Shown: one piece after another, positions 30,994 to 40,132 of the stretch | Numbering within the stretch: the stretch's first letter is position 1 | Layout: each line of letters begins with the position of its first letter | NCBI RefSeq assembly: GCF_902491705.1 | Contig: NZ_CABUIW010000005.1 | Span: 1 to 64,000, forward strand | DNA length: 64,000 nt | Direction: 5' to 3' | Origin: an uncultured Lactobacillus sp. | GTDB taxonomy: Bacteria > Bacillota > Bacilli > Lactobacillales > Lactobacillaceae | Notes under the pieces: model-generated | What the model saw: only the letters and a program-made list of their open reading frames with translations | The model's database searches: none | Told to the model about the DNA's origin: nothing | Translations under genes and position numbers: made by a program

Positions 30994-31656
30994 ATGGAGA
31001 ATCGTTATAAGAGTGTTTTTGATATCATCGGACCGGTCATGGTAGGACCATCAAGTTCACACACTGCAGGTGCCGTTGCCATTGGCCGAGAAGGTAATCG
31101 ATTGTTCGGCGGTGTACCTAAAAAGGTCACTGTTCATTATTATGGCTCTTTTGCTCAAACGCACCGCGGCCACGGCACTGACTATGCTATTGCCGCAGGA
31201 ATCTTGGGCTTTAATACCGATGACTTGCGCGTACCCCGTGCACCAGAAATTGCTCGTCAGCGCGGAGTTGATATTCGCTTCGTTGAAGAAGAAGGCGAAA
31301 GTCCAATCGGTCACCCTAATACCGCGATTTTAGACATGTCAAACGATCAGAAAAAAGCACAATTATCAGGTTGCTCCATCGGTGGTGGCGCCATTGAAGT
31401 GCGCGACATCGTTTTAAATGGCATTAATATCACGCCATCTGGTTCTTTACCTATCGTTATTTTTGTTGACTACGAACGCAAGCTAAATCATGAAATGTCG
31501 CTAACAGATTTTTTAAAAAGAAAAGCTCCTTTTAAGCAAAAGCGGATCTATAAATCTCAAGCTTGTTATATTTATGAATATGACATCAAGAACTACTTTA
31601 AGCCAGCTTTAACTGGTGAAATGCGTAAAAAATATCCTAACATTATTTGTTTATAA
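30994..31656 (+). CDS. sdaAB: L-serine dehydratase beta subunit
   Basis: A 220-residue subunit of the iron-sulfur L-serine deaminase, which turns serine into pyruvate and ammonia. The N-terminal domain has DIIGPVMVGPSSSHTAGAVAIG, and a C-terminal ACT-like part follows. AGGGGA precedes the ATG. A TATAAT box lies at about 30953. First gene of sdaAB-sdaAA-DUF59. Confidence 0.95.
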   Translation: MENRYKSVFDIIGPVMVGPSSSHTAGAVAIGREGNRLFGGVPKKVTVHYYGSFAQTHRGHGTDYAIAAGILGFNTDDLRVPRAPEIARQRGVDIRFVEEEGESPIGHPNTAILDMSNDQKKAQLSGCSIGGGAIEVRDIVLNGINITPSGSLPIVIFVDYERKLNHEMSLTDFLKRKAPFKQKRIYKSQACYIYEYDIKNYFKPALTGEMRKKYPNIICL

Positions 31657-31670
31657 GATAGGAAGATATT

Positions 31671-32552
31671 ATGTATAACCATATTAAAGAAATTGTTGCA
31701 GACTCTGAAAAAACAGGCAAACCTATCTCTGAATTAATTATTGAACAAGAATGTAAGTTGTCAGGCATGCCTCGCGAAAAGGTCTGGAACAAGATGAAAT
31801 ACAATTTATCAACGATGCGAGATGCAGTTAAAAAAGGCCGTAGTGGTAAAGGCGTCTTCTCCAGTACTGGTCTTACCGGTGGTGAAGCCGTTAAAATTAA
31901 GAAGTATCGTGAAAAGGGCCACACCCTTTCTGGCGACACAATCATGACAGCAGTGCAAAATGCGGTTGCCACTAACGAGGTCAATGCGGCAATGGGCGTT
32001 ATCTGCGCAACGCCAACTGCCGGCTCATCTGGCACTTTACCTGGCGTACTATTTTTATTAGAAAAGCGGATTGATCTAACTGAAGATCAAATGATTCGCT
32101 TCTTATTTACTGCAGGCGGCTTCGGCATGGTGATTGCTAACAATGCAGAAATTGCTGGTGCTACTGGCGGCTGCCAAGCCGAAGTTGGTAGTGCCTCCGC
32201 AATGGGTGCAGCCGCAGCAGTTGAAGCAGCTGGCGGAACAGCTGAACAAAGTGCGCAAGCTTTGTCGATTGCCATGTCTAATTTATTAGGGCTTGTTTGT
32301 GATCCAATTGCAGGATTAGTTGAAGTACCATGCGTTAAAAGAAATGTGATTGGTGCTGGTAATGCGTTGATTGCAGCAGATATGGCTCTTGCGGGATGCA
32401 CCAGCGTAATTCCAGCTGACGAATGTATTGATGCTATGAAAAAAGTTGGTCATCAAATGCCAGCATCCCTACGCGAAACAGGAATCGGCGGCTTAGCTGG
32501 TACACCAACTGGTCAAGCAATTAAAGCAAAGATTTTTGGTGAGGATGCATAA
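31671..32552 (+). CDS. sdaAA: L-serine dehydratase alpha subunit
   Basis: A 293-residue catalytic subunit carrying the [4Fe-4S] cluster. Family motifs include GLTGGEAVKI, ATPTAGSSGTLPG and CDPIAGLVEVPCVKRN, the last with two of the cluster cysteines. It starts 14 bases after sdaAB, and its stop overlaps the next start (TAATG), so the DUF59 gene is translationally coupled to it. Confidence 0.95.
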   Translation: MYNHIKEIVADSEKTGKPISELIIEQECKLSGMPREKVWNKMKYNLSTMRDAVKKGRSGKGVFSSTGLTGGEAVKIKKYREKGHTLSGDTIMTAVQNAVATNEVNAAMGVICATPTAGSSGTLPGVLFLLEKRIDLTEDQMIRFLFTAGGFGMVIANNAEIAGATGGCQAEVGSASAMGAAAAVEAAGGTAEQSAQALSIAMSNLLGLVCDPIAGLVEVPCVKRNVIGAGNALIAADMALAGCTSVIPADECIDAMKKVGHQMPASLRETGIGGLAGTPTGQAIKAKIFGEDA

Positions 32553-32875
32553 TGCGAGATAGCGAAACAATCAAAAATGACATTATCAACCATCTAGCTC
32601 AAGTCATCGACCCTGAATTAAATGTTGACGTGGTCAATCTTGGACTAATTTATGGTATCGATTTAGATAAAGATGGAATCTGCCTAATTAATATGACGCT
32701 AACTACTCCAGCTTGCCCATTAACTGGTGTTTTAATCGATTTGATCACCAAAGAAGTCAAAAAAGTAGAAGAAGTTAAAAATGTGGATGTTGAATTTGTC
32801 TGGTATCCCGTTTGGACACCAGACAGAATGAGTGATGCAGCTAAAGAATATTTTGGCTATGAGAAAAAGGATTAA
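32552..32875 (+). CDS. DUF59/MIP18-family Fe-S cluster assembly protein (SufT-like)
   Basis: A 107-residue protein of the family that helps mature Fe-S proteins. It has DPELNVDVVNLGLIYGID and MTLTTPACPLTG with the reactive cysteine. One-base overlap with sdaAA suggests a dedicated role in loading the cluster of serine dehydratase; the family function is known, the specific client is inference. Confidence 0.88.
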   Translation: MRDSETIKNDIINHLAQVIDPELNVDVVNLGLIYGIDLDKDGICLINMTLTTPACPLTGVLIDLITKEVKKVEEVKNVDVEFVWYPVWTPDRMSDAAKEYFGYEKKD

Positions 32876-32888
32876 TTAAGGGAGAAAT

Positions 32889-33131
32889 ATGGATTTTTGC
32901 TATCAAATTGGGATTTTTATTGGTTTCTTTTTCATCGGTCTTTCTCTTCGAATCTTTAAGGGATGCCGGAAAAGTGGCTACCCTTCTAACATGACGAACT
33001 TTGCTTTTTCGATGTTGATCTCAATGATGGGCGTTTTTATTGTGGTTGCCAGCCTTGCCGCAATTCAGCCCCACAACTGGTACACAAGCAGTGCAATTTG
33101 GAAGATGCTTGTTACAGGCAATTTAATGTAA
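32889..33131 (+). CDS. Small membrane protein, 80 residues
   Basis: Two hydrophobic segments, about 6-22 (QIGIFIGFFFIGLSLRI) and 42-60 (MLISMMGVFIVVASLAAI), with a basic loop between. GGGAGA precedes the ATG. It is the last gene of the serine dehydratase operon, before a terminator. Function unknown. Confidence 0.6.
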   Translation: MDFCYQIGIFIGFFFIGLSLRIFKGCRKSGYPSNMTNFAFSMLISMMGVFIVVASLAAIQPHNWYTSSAIWKMLVTGNLM

Positions 33132-33132
33132 T

Positions 33133-33169
33133 CAAAAAACTCTCAACTATTTCAGTTGAGAGCTTTTTT
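33133..33169. terminator. Terminator between the sda operon and the CAP gene
   Basis: AAAAAACTCTCAACT pairs with AGTTGAGAGCTTTTTT around ATTTC. Confidence 0.85.
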
Positions 33170-33186
33170 ATGCTTTAAATTTATTT

Positions 33187-34005
33187 TTAGTATTTTTGTA
33201 AGTTAACTACAATTCTATCGCCTAAGTAGTCTGGGAACTTGTTACCTTGTGTTGCCATACCTGGCTTAGCTTCAAAGGCAACTCCAGCACCGACAGTTCT
33301 ATTAGTCTTGTTCAAAAGTGACTTCTTGTGAGCCCAGTTTGAAGCGGCATCGTGATAGATAAATTGATCAAGCAATGCTTTAGCAGCTTGTTCAGGTGTA
33401 GTTGAAAGTTGAATACTGTTCAAACCAATATCTTCTTCATATGAAGTCATCTTACCGTTAGGACGAACGTGTGAGAACTTCTTAACAGCTTCTTTAGCAC
33501 GCATTTCTGCGTAAGCCTTTAATTTTGGCTTAACAGTTAACTTCTTCAAGCCTCTTTGACTTCTCATTTCATTTAATTGAGTAATAAATGATGAAGCAAC
33601 TTGATCTGCATATTTCTTGTTAGCTAAACCCATTAAGCCACTCTTGTTAGATGAAGTAGTTTCTTGAGTAGTTGCGGCAGTAGTATCAGTATTTGCAGTT
33701 TCTTTTGGAGCTACTACCTTTGATGCATTGGCAACCTTAATATATTTGCCAGAGCCTAAATTATAGTATCTCTTGCCATGAATCTTCTTGATACCATATG
33801 CAGTAAGAGTTCTGCCATTCTTTAAAGCGGCACCCTTTTTCTTACCACTTACGTTGTACACTACAGAATTATGATTCAACTTAATCTTGTAGCTGCTTGC
33901 AGCATTTACAACTTGTGGTTGAGATTCAAGACTAGCAGTACCTGCAAAAAGCATTGCGGCACTTAAACCAACACCCATTGTCATCTTGATCAATTTTTTG
34001 TTCAT
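33187..34005 (-). CDS. Secreted SLAP + CAP (SCP-like) domain protein
   Basis: A 272-residue exported protein. Signal peptide 1-35 (cleavage VNA-ASS), one SLAP-type module (about 37-92, SVVYNVSGKKKGAALKNGR and YYNLGSGKYIKV), a Thr/Ser-rich linker (about 100-120) and a C-terminal CAP domain with LNEMRSQRGLKKL, KFSHVRPNGK and WAHKKSLLN. The protein should sit on the cell wall; the role of CAP domains in lactobacilli is unknown. It lies on the opposite strand from the sda operon. Confidence 0.85.
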   Translation of the reverse strand: MNKKLIKMTMGVGLSAAMLFAGTASLESQPQVVNAASSYKIKLNHNSVVYNVSGKKKGAALKNGRTLTAYGIKKIHGKRYYNLGSGKYIKVANASKVVAPKETANTDTTAATTQETTSSNKSGLMGLANKKYADQVASSFITQLNEMRSQRGLKKLTVKPKLKAYAEMRAKEAVKKFSHVRPNGKMTSYEEDIGLNSIQLSTTPEQAAKALLDQFIYHDAASNWAHKKSLLNKTNRTVGAGVAFEAKPGMATQGNKFPDYLGDRIVVNLQKY

Positions 34006-34095
34006 TTGTAATCCCCCAATAATTAGTACAAAACATTAATCGTCCTTATTATATAACAACTGGTATGTTTAGGCGCTAGCAATTTAAAAAAATTT

Positions 34096-35841
34096 TTACT
34101 TAGCATAGCCAACTTTGTACCAAACACTGTTAGAATCTGCTGGTTTAAGTGAATAGTTAACCAATTTGCTATTTACAGCCTTAATTGAATATGAATTTGT
34201 AAGTGGCACAATATAAGCTTCATCATTCATGTATTGTTGCCACTTGTGGAAGGCATTAACTCTGTATTTGTGGTTAAAGGCCTTAGTTGAATCAATTTCA
34301 TCAAGCAATTTGTTGTTTTCCTTAGTGGCAAATCTTGAATCGTTCATTGGGTTGGTCTCACTGTATAAACCTCTTGGTGAAGGCTCAGTTGATAATGACC
34401 AAGCAGCCATAAACATGTCGATTCCCTTGTCATCATGATCTAGCTTGTCATAGAAAGAGTTAAATTCCATTAATCTACCGCCAGCCAAGCTTACGTGCAA
34501 ACCAATCTTCTTCCATTGTTGGATGTAATTTTGAACAATTGGCTCTTGAACAGCACTACCACTCATTGCAGCAAAGTGAATATTAAGTGGCTTGCCGTTA
34601 GGTTGAACTCTCCATTTACCCTTCTTCTTGTAGCCAGCTTTATCAAGTAATTCATTAGCTTTCTTCAAGTTGTATGGGAAGCCCTTAGCATTTTTATCAA
34701 AGTAGTCACCAAATTGTTCTGGAATCAAAGTTGGTACTCTGAAGGTCAAACCTTGAGTGTATCTCTTTTCAACTTGATTAATGTTCATGGCATAAGCCAT
34801 TGCTTGCCGCAAGGACTTATTGTTCATCTTAGAATTCTTGTCCATGACGTTCTTGCCATTCTCCCATTTACCAACTTTGAAGCCTAAGTAGCTGTAAGCC
34901 AAAGGAATTTGAGCGATAAAGTTAGTGTCTTTGGCATCCTTAACTGATTGCCATTGTGAGTTTACAACGTCAGCAATATCGAACTTGTGGCTCTTAATTG
35001 CTTGTGAAGCAGAATTAGTTGAAACAACTTGAGCTACAATCTTACTTAATTTTGGTGTACCTCTCCAGTAGTACTTATTTGGTACCCAGGTTACTGATTG
35101 ACCTCTTACGACCTTACTTACCTTATATGGACCAAAGAAAAGCGGATCTTTTCTGATTTGATCACAAGAAACTAACTTGCTAAATGGAACGTCCTTCAAG
35201 TAGTGGTAAGGTGAGGCAGTTTCAATGAAGTAGTCGTTACCTGATTGAAGCATCCCCGGTTTCATCGCAATAAAGTGAATGACGATAGTTCTACCATTTT
35301 CACCATCAGGATAAGTAATTCCAGAAATCGTCTTAGCCTTGCCTTCATGGTAAGCTTTCATCCCAGCAATATTAGCCAATGAATCTGAATATCTCAAGCT
35401 GTTAGTTGCCTTATTAGCAGTCATTTCATATGGATATTCAAGGTCTTTAGCAACAACTTGCTTGCCATCTGACCACTTAACACCCTTTTTAACGGTAATC
35501 GTGACAGTTTTAGCTTTCTTATCAAGTTTAAAAGTAGCTGGACCTTTATTAGTAATCTTGTAACTATTGTCGGTATCAAATAAAGCTTCATTACCAAATT
35601 GCATTACATCAGTGTCAACTTGATCAACTGATAATTGACTATCAAAAATACCCTTAAAAGGAGTATCGGTTTCAATCGCATAATTCAAAGTACCACCCTT
35701 TTTGGCAGTCTTTTGAGGTGTTTGTTCTGGGAACTTCTTAGCACTCTTAGTTGCATCCTTATTGCTTTGACCACATGCAGCCAAACTTAATGCTGCACCA
35801 ATAATTAAACTTGCTGAACTGACTAACTTCATTGCTTTCAT
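34096..35841 (-). CDS. Oligopeptide ABC transporter substrate-binding lipoprotein (OppA-like)
   Basis: A 581-residue SBP family 5 protein. Lipobox LAAC with Cys23, then the mature domain with KKGVKWSDGKQVVAKDL, FGPYKVSKVVRGQSV and the C-terminal peptide-binding lobe. It captures peptides for an Opp-type importer; the permease and ATPase genes are not adjacent. The start ATG 35841 is placed by the signal peptide. Upstream are a terminator and a 35-codon ORF, suggesting attenuation. Confidence 0.92.
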   Translation of the reverse strand: MKAMKLVSSASLIIGAALSLAACGQSNKDATKSAKKFPEQTPQKTAKKGGTLNYAIETDTPFKGIFDSQLSVDQVDTDVMQFGNEALFDTDNSYKITNKGPATFKLDKKAKTVTITVKKGVKWSDGKQVVAKDLEYPYEMTANKATNSLRYSDSLANIAGMKAYHEGKAKTISGITYPDGENGRTIVIHFIAMKPGMLQSGNDYFIETASPYHYLKDVPFSKLVSCDQIRKDPLFFGPYKVSKVVRGQSVTWVPNKYYWRGTPKLSKIVAQVVSTNSASQAIKSHKFDIADVVNSQWQSVKDAKDTNFIAQIPLAYSYLGFKVGKWENGKNVMDKNSKMNNKSLRQAMAYAMNINQVEKRYTQGLTFRVPTLIPEQFGDYFDKNAKGFPYNLKKANELLDKAGYKKKGKWRVQPNGKPLNIHFAAMSGSAVQEPIVQNYIQQWKKIGLHVSLAGGRLMEFNSFYDKLDHDDKGIDMFMAAWSLSTEPSPRGLYSETNPMNDSRFATKENNKLLDEIDSTKAFNHKYRVNAFHKWQQYMNDEAYIVPLTNSYSIKAVNSKLVNYSLKPADSNSVWYKVGYAK

Positions 35842-35864
35842 AATTTCTAACTCTTTCTCTTTAA

Positions 35865-35902
35865 CAAAAAAAGACCCACATCCCAATTAGGGATGTGAGT
35901 CC
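35865..35902 (-). terminator. Leader terminator between the short ORF and the oppA-like gene
   Basis: On the minus strand GACTCACATCCC pairs with GGGATGTGGGTC around TAATT and is followed by seven T. It lies 24 bases before the oppA start, so it would stop transcription before that gene unless relieved. Confidence 0.85.
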
Positions 35903-35925
35903 TTGCTTAATAATCGTTTAATTAA

Positions 35926-36033
35926 TTATTTAACAAAAATCGCCGCACACCATAATTTAGGATCACAAAATAAACCATCATTTTGGTGGCGGCGTCGTAA
36001 TTCTACTGTTGATACGCTTTGTGATTCTAACAT
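35926..36033 (-). CDS. Candidate 35-residue leader peptide upstream of the oppA-like gene
   Basis: ATG 36033 follows AAAGGAG at normal distance. The peptide starts MLESQSVSTVELRRRHQND, then has Cys23, Trp28 and Cys29 and ends FVK. Three Arg codons in a row (CGA CGC CGC) and two TGT codons could slow ribosomes. Its own RNA can fold: CGCCGCCACC (35985-35994) pairs with GGTGTGCGGCG (35941-35951) and ATTTTTG follows. A second, strong terminator comes before oppA. The layout is that of a transcription-attenuation leader. Confidence 0.6.
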   Translation of the reverse strand: MLESQSVSTVELRRRHQNDGLFCDPKLWCAAIFVK

Positions 36034-36236
36034 GATATGTAGCTCCTTTCTTAAATAAATTTAATATTATACTAATCTCACTCACATGATTTGTCAACAA
36101 GAAATTTAAAAAATATCCTTCAAAAATTCTTATTTAATCATAAGCTGTATTATTTGTTTAAAAAAAGAATACCACCTACAATATAGTCATAGGAGTAAAG
36201 TAAGGGCTTTCAAGAATTAAATGAGAGGTTTTTATT

Positions 36237-38684
36237 ATGACCGAAAATATAACAAACAATGTTGTCCTTAATCAAACTACCGACCCTAGAGTTAACAAAA
36301 ATGTTCTTTGGTTCGATGAGTTGCATCGCTCAGATGTAGCTTTAGTTGGTGGTAAATCATCATCACTTGGTGAAATGACTTCTGCCACTAATATTCCAGT
36401 ACCATATGGATTTGCTACAACTGCACATGCATATCGTTATTTCTTAAATTCAACTGGTTTAAGCGATAAAGTCAGTGCTTTATTAAATGAAATCAAGGAT
36501 TATGAAAACTCGGATGAATTACATCGTGTTTGTTCACAAATCCGTGAAATCATGACTTCAACTCCAATGCCAGAAGATTTGGCTAATGATATTAAATCAT
36601 CATATCAAAAATTAGCCGAAAAGATGCACAGAAATAATCCATTTGTCGCAGTACGTTCATCTGCTACTGCTGAAGATTTACCAAATGCATCATTTGCTGG
36701 TCAACAAGATACATACTTGAATGTTCGCGGAGCTGATGACGTCGTTGAAAAAGTAAAGGAATGTTACGCATCCCTCTTTACTGACCGTGCAACTTACTAT
36801 CGTCACAAGGCAAAGTTCCCATACCAAAAAGTTGCCTTATCTGCAGCAATTCAAATGCAAGTCTTCTCCAAGGCTTCAGGAATTATGTTCACTGTTGATG
36901 TTTCAAATGGTAATGACAACAATATTGTCATTGATTCTATTTGGGGCTTAGGTGAATATATTGTCTCCGGCAAAGTAACGCCAGACCACTTTGTTGTTGA
37001 CAAAAAGAGCCTTGAAATTGTTTCCAAAGCTATCACAACTAAGAAGATTGAATTAATCAGAGAACCTAATGGTGGTGTTCACCAAATTGATGTCCCTGAA
37101 GATAAACAGCAAGAAGCTTCATTGACTGATCAACAAGTTATCGAACTTGCTGGTTATGCAAAAGCAATTGAAAAGCACTATGGTTGCTACATGGATATGG
37201 AATGGGCAGTAGACAGCAGAACTAACAAAGTATGGCTTGTGCAAGCTCGTCCTGAAACTGTTTGGTCACAACGCAATAAGAATAAGCAAAAAGAAGTTAA
37301 AGAAGAATCTTCAAGTACAAATGCTTCAGATGCAGAAGTACTTTTAAGAGGTTTAACTGCAGCTCCTGGCCTTGCTTCTGGTAGAGTTCACATAATCGAT
37401 GATCCAAAGGACATTGATGAATTCAAGAAAGGCGAAATCTTAGTTACTCTAATGACTTCACCTGACTGGGTTCCAGCTATGCAAAAAGCTAACGCCATTA
37501 TCACTAATAACGGTGGTATGACTTGTCACGCAGCTATCGTTTCTCGTGAAATGCAAATTCCATGTATTGTAGGTACGACTAGTCACGGCGTTAAAGCAAC
37601 TGAAGTTCTTAAAGACGGTGAAATGATCACAGTCGATGCTAAAAACGGTGTTGTTTACAAAGGCGATATTGTTAATGCCTTGAAGCCAAAGAAGCAAGAA
37701 TCTCAAGCTTCTACTGGTCAAATTGTCCAAGCTGAATACTTCCCACCTACAGCAACCAGAGTCATGATGAACTTAGGTGACCCTGATTTAGCTGAAAAAT
37801 ATGCTAGTCTTCCAGCTGACGGTATCGGATTAATGCGTGAAGAATTCTTGTGGACTTCATACATTCATGAGCACCCACTTTACTTAATTGAATCTGGTCA
37901 CCCAGAAAAAGTTGTTAACGAATTAGCTAGCGGTATCGGTAAAGTTGCTCGTGCTATGTCACCTCGTCCAGTAGTCTTAAGATTCTCAGACTTCAAGTCT
38001 GGTGAATACCGTAACTTAAAGGGTGGCGACAAGTATGAGCCTCATGAATCAGCTGACCTTCTTGGCTGGCGTGGTGCTTCAAGATACTACGATCCTAAAT
38101 ACATTAATGCCTTCAAGCTTGAAATCAAGGCTATTAAGAAAGTTCGCGAAGAATACGGTTTGACTAACGTTAATGTTATGATTCCATTCTGCAGAACTGT
38201 CGAAGAAGCTAAGAAAGTTACTGACATCATGGCAGAAGAAGGCTTAAGAAGAAGCGAAAACTTCAAGATTTACATGATGGCAGAAATTCCTTCAAACATT
38301 ATTTTGGCTGATCAATTCAACCAATATGTTGACGGCTACTCCATCGGTTCAAACGACTTAACAATGCTTATCTTGGGCTGTGACAGAAACAACGATACTG
38401 TTGCTCACTTGTTCGACGAGCGCAACTTAGCAGTTAAGCGTGCAATTCGTCACTTAATTAAGGTTGCTCATAAAGATGGCAAGACAGTTTCAATCTGTGG
38501 TCAAGCTCCTTCTGAATACCCAGAATTCACTCAATTCTTAGTTCAAAGCGGCATTGACTATGTATCTGTAAACCCAGATATGGTAAAGCAAACCAAATTG
38601 AATGTTGCTCACTATGAACAAAGAATCCTTTTAGACAAAGCAACTGGTAGAGGATTACAAGACACTACTGATTACACTTGGTAA
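36237..38684 (+). CDS. ppsA: Phosphoenolpyruvate synthase
   Basis: An 815-residue three-domain enzyme converting pyruvate and ATP to PEP, AMP and phosphate. The N-terminal ATP-binding domain has LVGGKSSSLGEM and AVRSSATAEDLPNASFAGQQ. The phospho-histidine is His431 in GGMTCHAAIVSRE. The C-terminal barrel ends with the catalytic Cys754 in SICGQAPS. The length agrees with the family. AGAGG precedes the ATG. It stands alone. In a fermentative lactobacillus it would allow PEP formation from lactate- or amino-acid-derived pyruvate. Confidence 0.94.
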   Translation: MTENITNNVVLNQTTDPRVNKNVLWFDELHRSDVALVGGKSSSLGEMTSATNIPVPYGFATTAHAYRYFLNSTGLSDKVSALLNEIKDYENSDELHRVCSQIREIMTSTPMPEDLANDIKSSYQKLAEKMHRNNPFVAVRSSATAEDLPNASFAGQQDTYLNVRGADDVVEKVKECYASLFTDRATYYRHKAKFPYQKVALSAAIQMQVFSKASGIMFTVDVSNGNDNNIVIDSIWGLGEYIVSGKVTPDHFVVDKKSLEIVSKAITTKKIELIREPNGGVHQIDVPEDKQQEASLTDQQVIELAGYAKAIEKHYGCYMDMEWAVDSRTNKVWLVQARPETVWSQRNKNKQKEVKEESSSTNASDAEVLLRGLTAAPGLASGRVHIIDDPKDIDEFKKGEILVTLMTSPDWVPAMQKANAIITNNGGMTCHAAIVSREMQIPCIVGTTSHGVKATEVLKDGEMITVDAKNGVVYKGDIVNALKPKKQESQASTGQIVQAEYFPPTATRVMMNLGDPDLAEKYASLPADGIGLMREEFLWTSYIHEHPLYLIESGHPEKVVNELASGIGKVARAMSPRPVVLRFSDFKSGEYRNLKGGDKYEPHESADLLGWRGASRYYDPKYINAFKLEIKAIKKVREEYGLTNVNVMIPFCRTVEEAKKVTDIMAEEGLRRSENFKIYMMAEIPSNIILADQFNQYVDGYSIGSNDLTMLILGCDRNNDTVAHLFDERNLAVKRAIRHLIKVAHKDGKTVSICGQAPSEYPEFTQFLVQSGIDYVSVNPDMVKQTKLNVAHYEQRILLDKATGRGLQDTTDYTW

Positions 38685-38696
38685 AATCAATTAAAT

Positions 38697-38733
38697 AAAA
38701 TGGATCGACCAAATCTGGCCGATCCATTTTTTA
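38697..38733. terminator. Terminator after ppsA
   Basis: AAAATGGATCG pairs with CGATCCATTTT around ACCAAATCTGGC, with T6 following. Confidence 0.85.
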
Positions 38734-39228
38734 TTTTCTGACGGAAATTGTTAAAATCTTGCGATTGGTAAACTTATCATTTCGCTCAAACTTTTCCATC
38801 AATTCGGATAAATCAGGGCTAATCTGATCAAGTCTCTCCTTGTTTAATGGACGCTTGATATTGATACTGCTTCTTTGCCAATCATTATCATCATTAGAAT
38901 TCTCGCTCCATGGCAAATCAATTGTCTCACTTGTTCCATCTTCAAAATATAACGTTACATTAACAATATCATTATGTGCATACAGTCGCTCACCTAATGG
39001 CTCCTGCATATTAGTAAGATTCTGATTAGCTAATTCATAATCCAATTTGATGAAAAATCTCTTTGCTACAAGATTGCCAGAGAAAACCATGGCACCATCT
39101 TCAAAATGCTGTTCACCTATTTGGTGCAACCCAGTAAATTTCATATCTTCAATTGCGTCACTTGGTACTTCGCCAACTTCTACGTTTTCAAAAGCAAATT
39201 CAATTTTACTTAGCTTCTTTTGTACCAT
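38731..39228 (-). CDS. Hypothetical protein, 165 residues
   Basis: A soluble acidic protein, no signal or membrane segments, beta-rich (KIEFAFENVEVGEVPS, YFEDGTSETIDLPW). The start ATG 39228 follows GAGGTGG; the GTG three codons earlier overlaps that site. The family is not recognised. Confidence 0.6.
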   Translation of the reverse strand: MVQKKLSKIEFAFENVEVGEVPSDAIEDMKFTGLHQIGEQHFEDGAMVFSGNLVAKRFFIKLDYELANQNLTNMQEPLGERLYAHNDIVNVTLYFEDGTSETIDLPWSENSNDDNDWQRSSINIKRPLNKERLDQISPDLSELMEKFERNDKFTNRKILTISVRK

Positions 39229-39263
39229 GTTATCCACCTCGATTATGAAATACCTATTTCAAA

Positions 39264-40022
39264 TTATTTCTTCTGATGCTTATATACTTTGTGAGGTTTT
39301 CTTGTCTTGTTAATGCCCCAAATAATTGCGACGGCGGCGATGATTAAAACTGCACCACTAATTACTATTGTTGGCCAAGCAGAAGTTTTTTGCTTAGTTT
39401 TATTTTGGTCTGATTTAGTCTGAGTAGCAGATTTCTTTGACTTTTTAGGCTTAGTAGAAGATTGAGATTGATCTTCTGATGAGTTTTCATCTTGATCTGA
39501 ACTTTGCTTAGATGAAGAACTGGCGCTACTTTGAGAGTTTTGCTTATTATTTGAAGCTTGGCTATTATTGCTTGATTGATGATTTGTGTGGTGATTATTT
39601 TGATTAGTATTTGAATCTGGAATGCCATAAGTCTTTTTATAAGCTTCAGAAGATTTTTTCACCACATAAACCTTCATATCAGTAATTCCACTTGGATTCG
39701 TCCAGTCAACGGGAATCATCGATGGCGGATTACTGATATAACCATACCCATCAATTTGCGGAAAACTGTAAAATTGGAACATTCGATGCGGACTATCAGT
39801 GTAGCCAGTCTCTATATCAAGCAAATATCGTCCTAAAAATTGACCATTTTCTTGATCATAAACATTAGCATAGAGCTTTTGCACACTAACTGCATGGTTA
39901 GTATTAGTTGTAGTTGTTTGATTAGTATTTTCATCAGCTAAAACAGTAGTTGTCGTTGAAATCGGCATAGCTAAAGCTGCTATGATCATTGCACTAATAA
40001 TCTTTTTATTATTTCTTAGCAT
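39264..40022 (-). CDS. Cell-surface protein with MucBP-like module and C-terminal membrane anchor
   Basis: A 252-residue exported protein. Signal peptide 1-29 (cleavage near VLA-DEN), a compact domain (about 45-125; KLYANVYDQENGQFLGRYLL, FPQIDGYGYI) resembling MucBP mucus-binding repeats, then about 80 residues of Asn/Gln/Ser/His low complexity, then a hydrophobic helix (WPTIVISGAVLIIAAVAIIW) and a basic tail. There is no LPxTG, so it should be membrane-anchored rather than sortase-linked. Confidence 0.72.
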   Translation of the reverse strand: MLRNNKKIISAMIIAALAMPISTTTTVLADENTNQTTTTNTNHAVSVQKLYANVYDQENGQFLGRYLLDIETGYTDSPHRMFQFYSFPQIDGYGYISNPPSMIPVDWTNPSGITDMKVYVVKKSSEAYKKTYGIPDSNTNQNNHHTNHQSSNNSQASNNKQNSQSSASSSSKQSSDQDENSSEDQSQSSTKPKKSKKSATQTKSDQNKTKQKTSAWPTIVISGAVLIIAAVAIIWGINKTRKPHKVYKHQKK

Positions 40023-40094
40023 GATAATCCCTTCTTTTCAAAGGATTGAAAGCATTTTATTCTTTCACTTATATTTTATCGCGAAAAGGCAAAT

Positions 40095-40125
40095 AAAAAA
40101 ATTGCCATCTATGATGACAATTTCT
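40095..40125 (-). terminator. Terminator after the Old Yellow Enzyme gene
   Basis: On the minus strand AAATTGTCATC pairs with TGGCAATTT and is followed by T-rich sequence. Confidence 0.7.
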
Positions 40126-40132
40126 CTATTCA

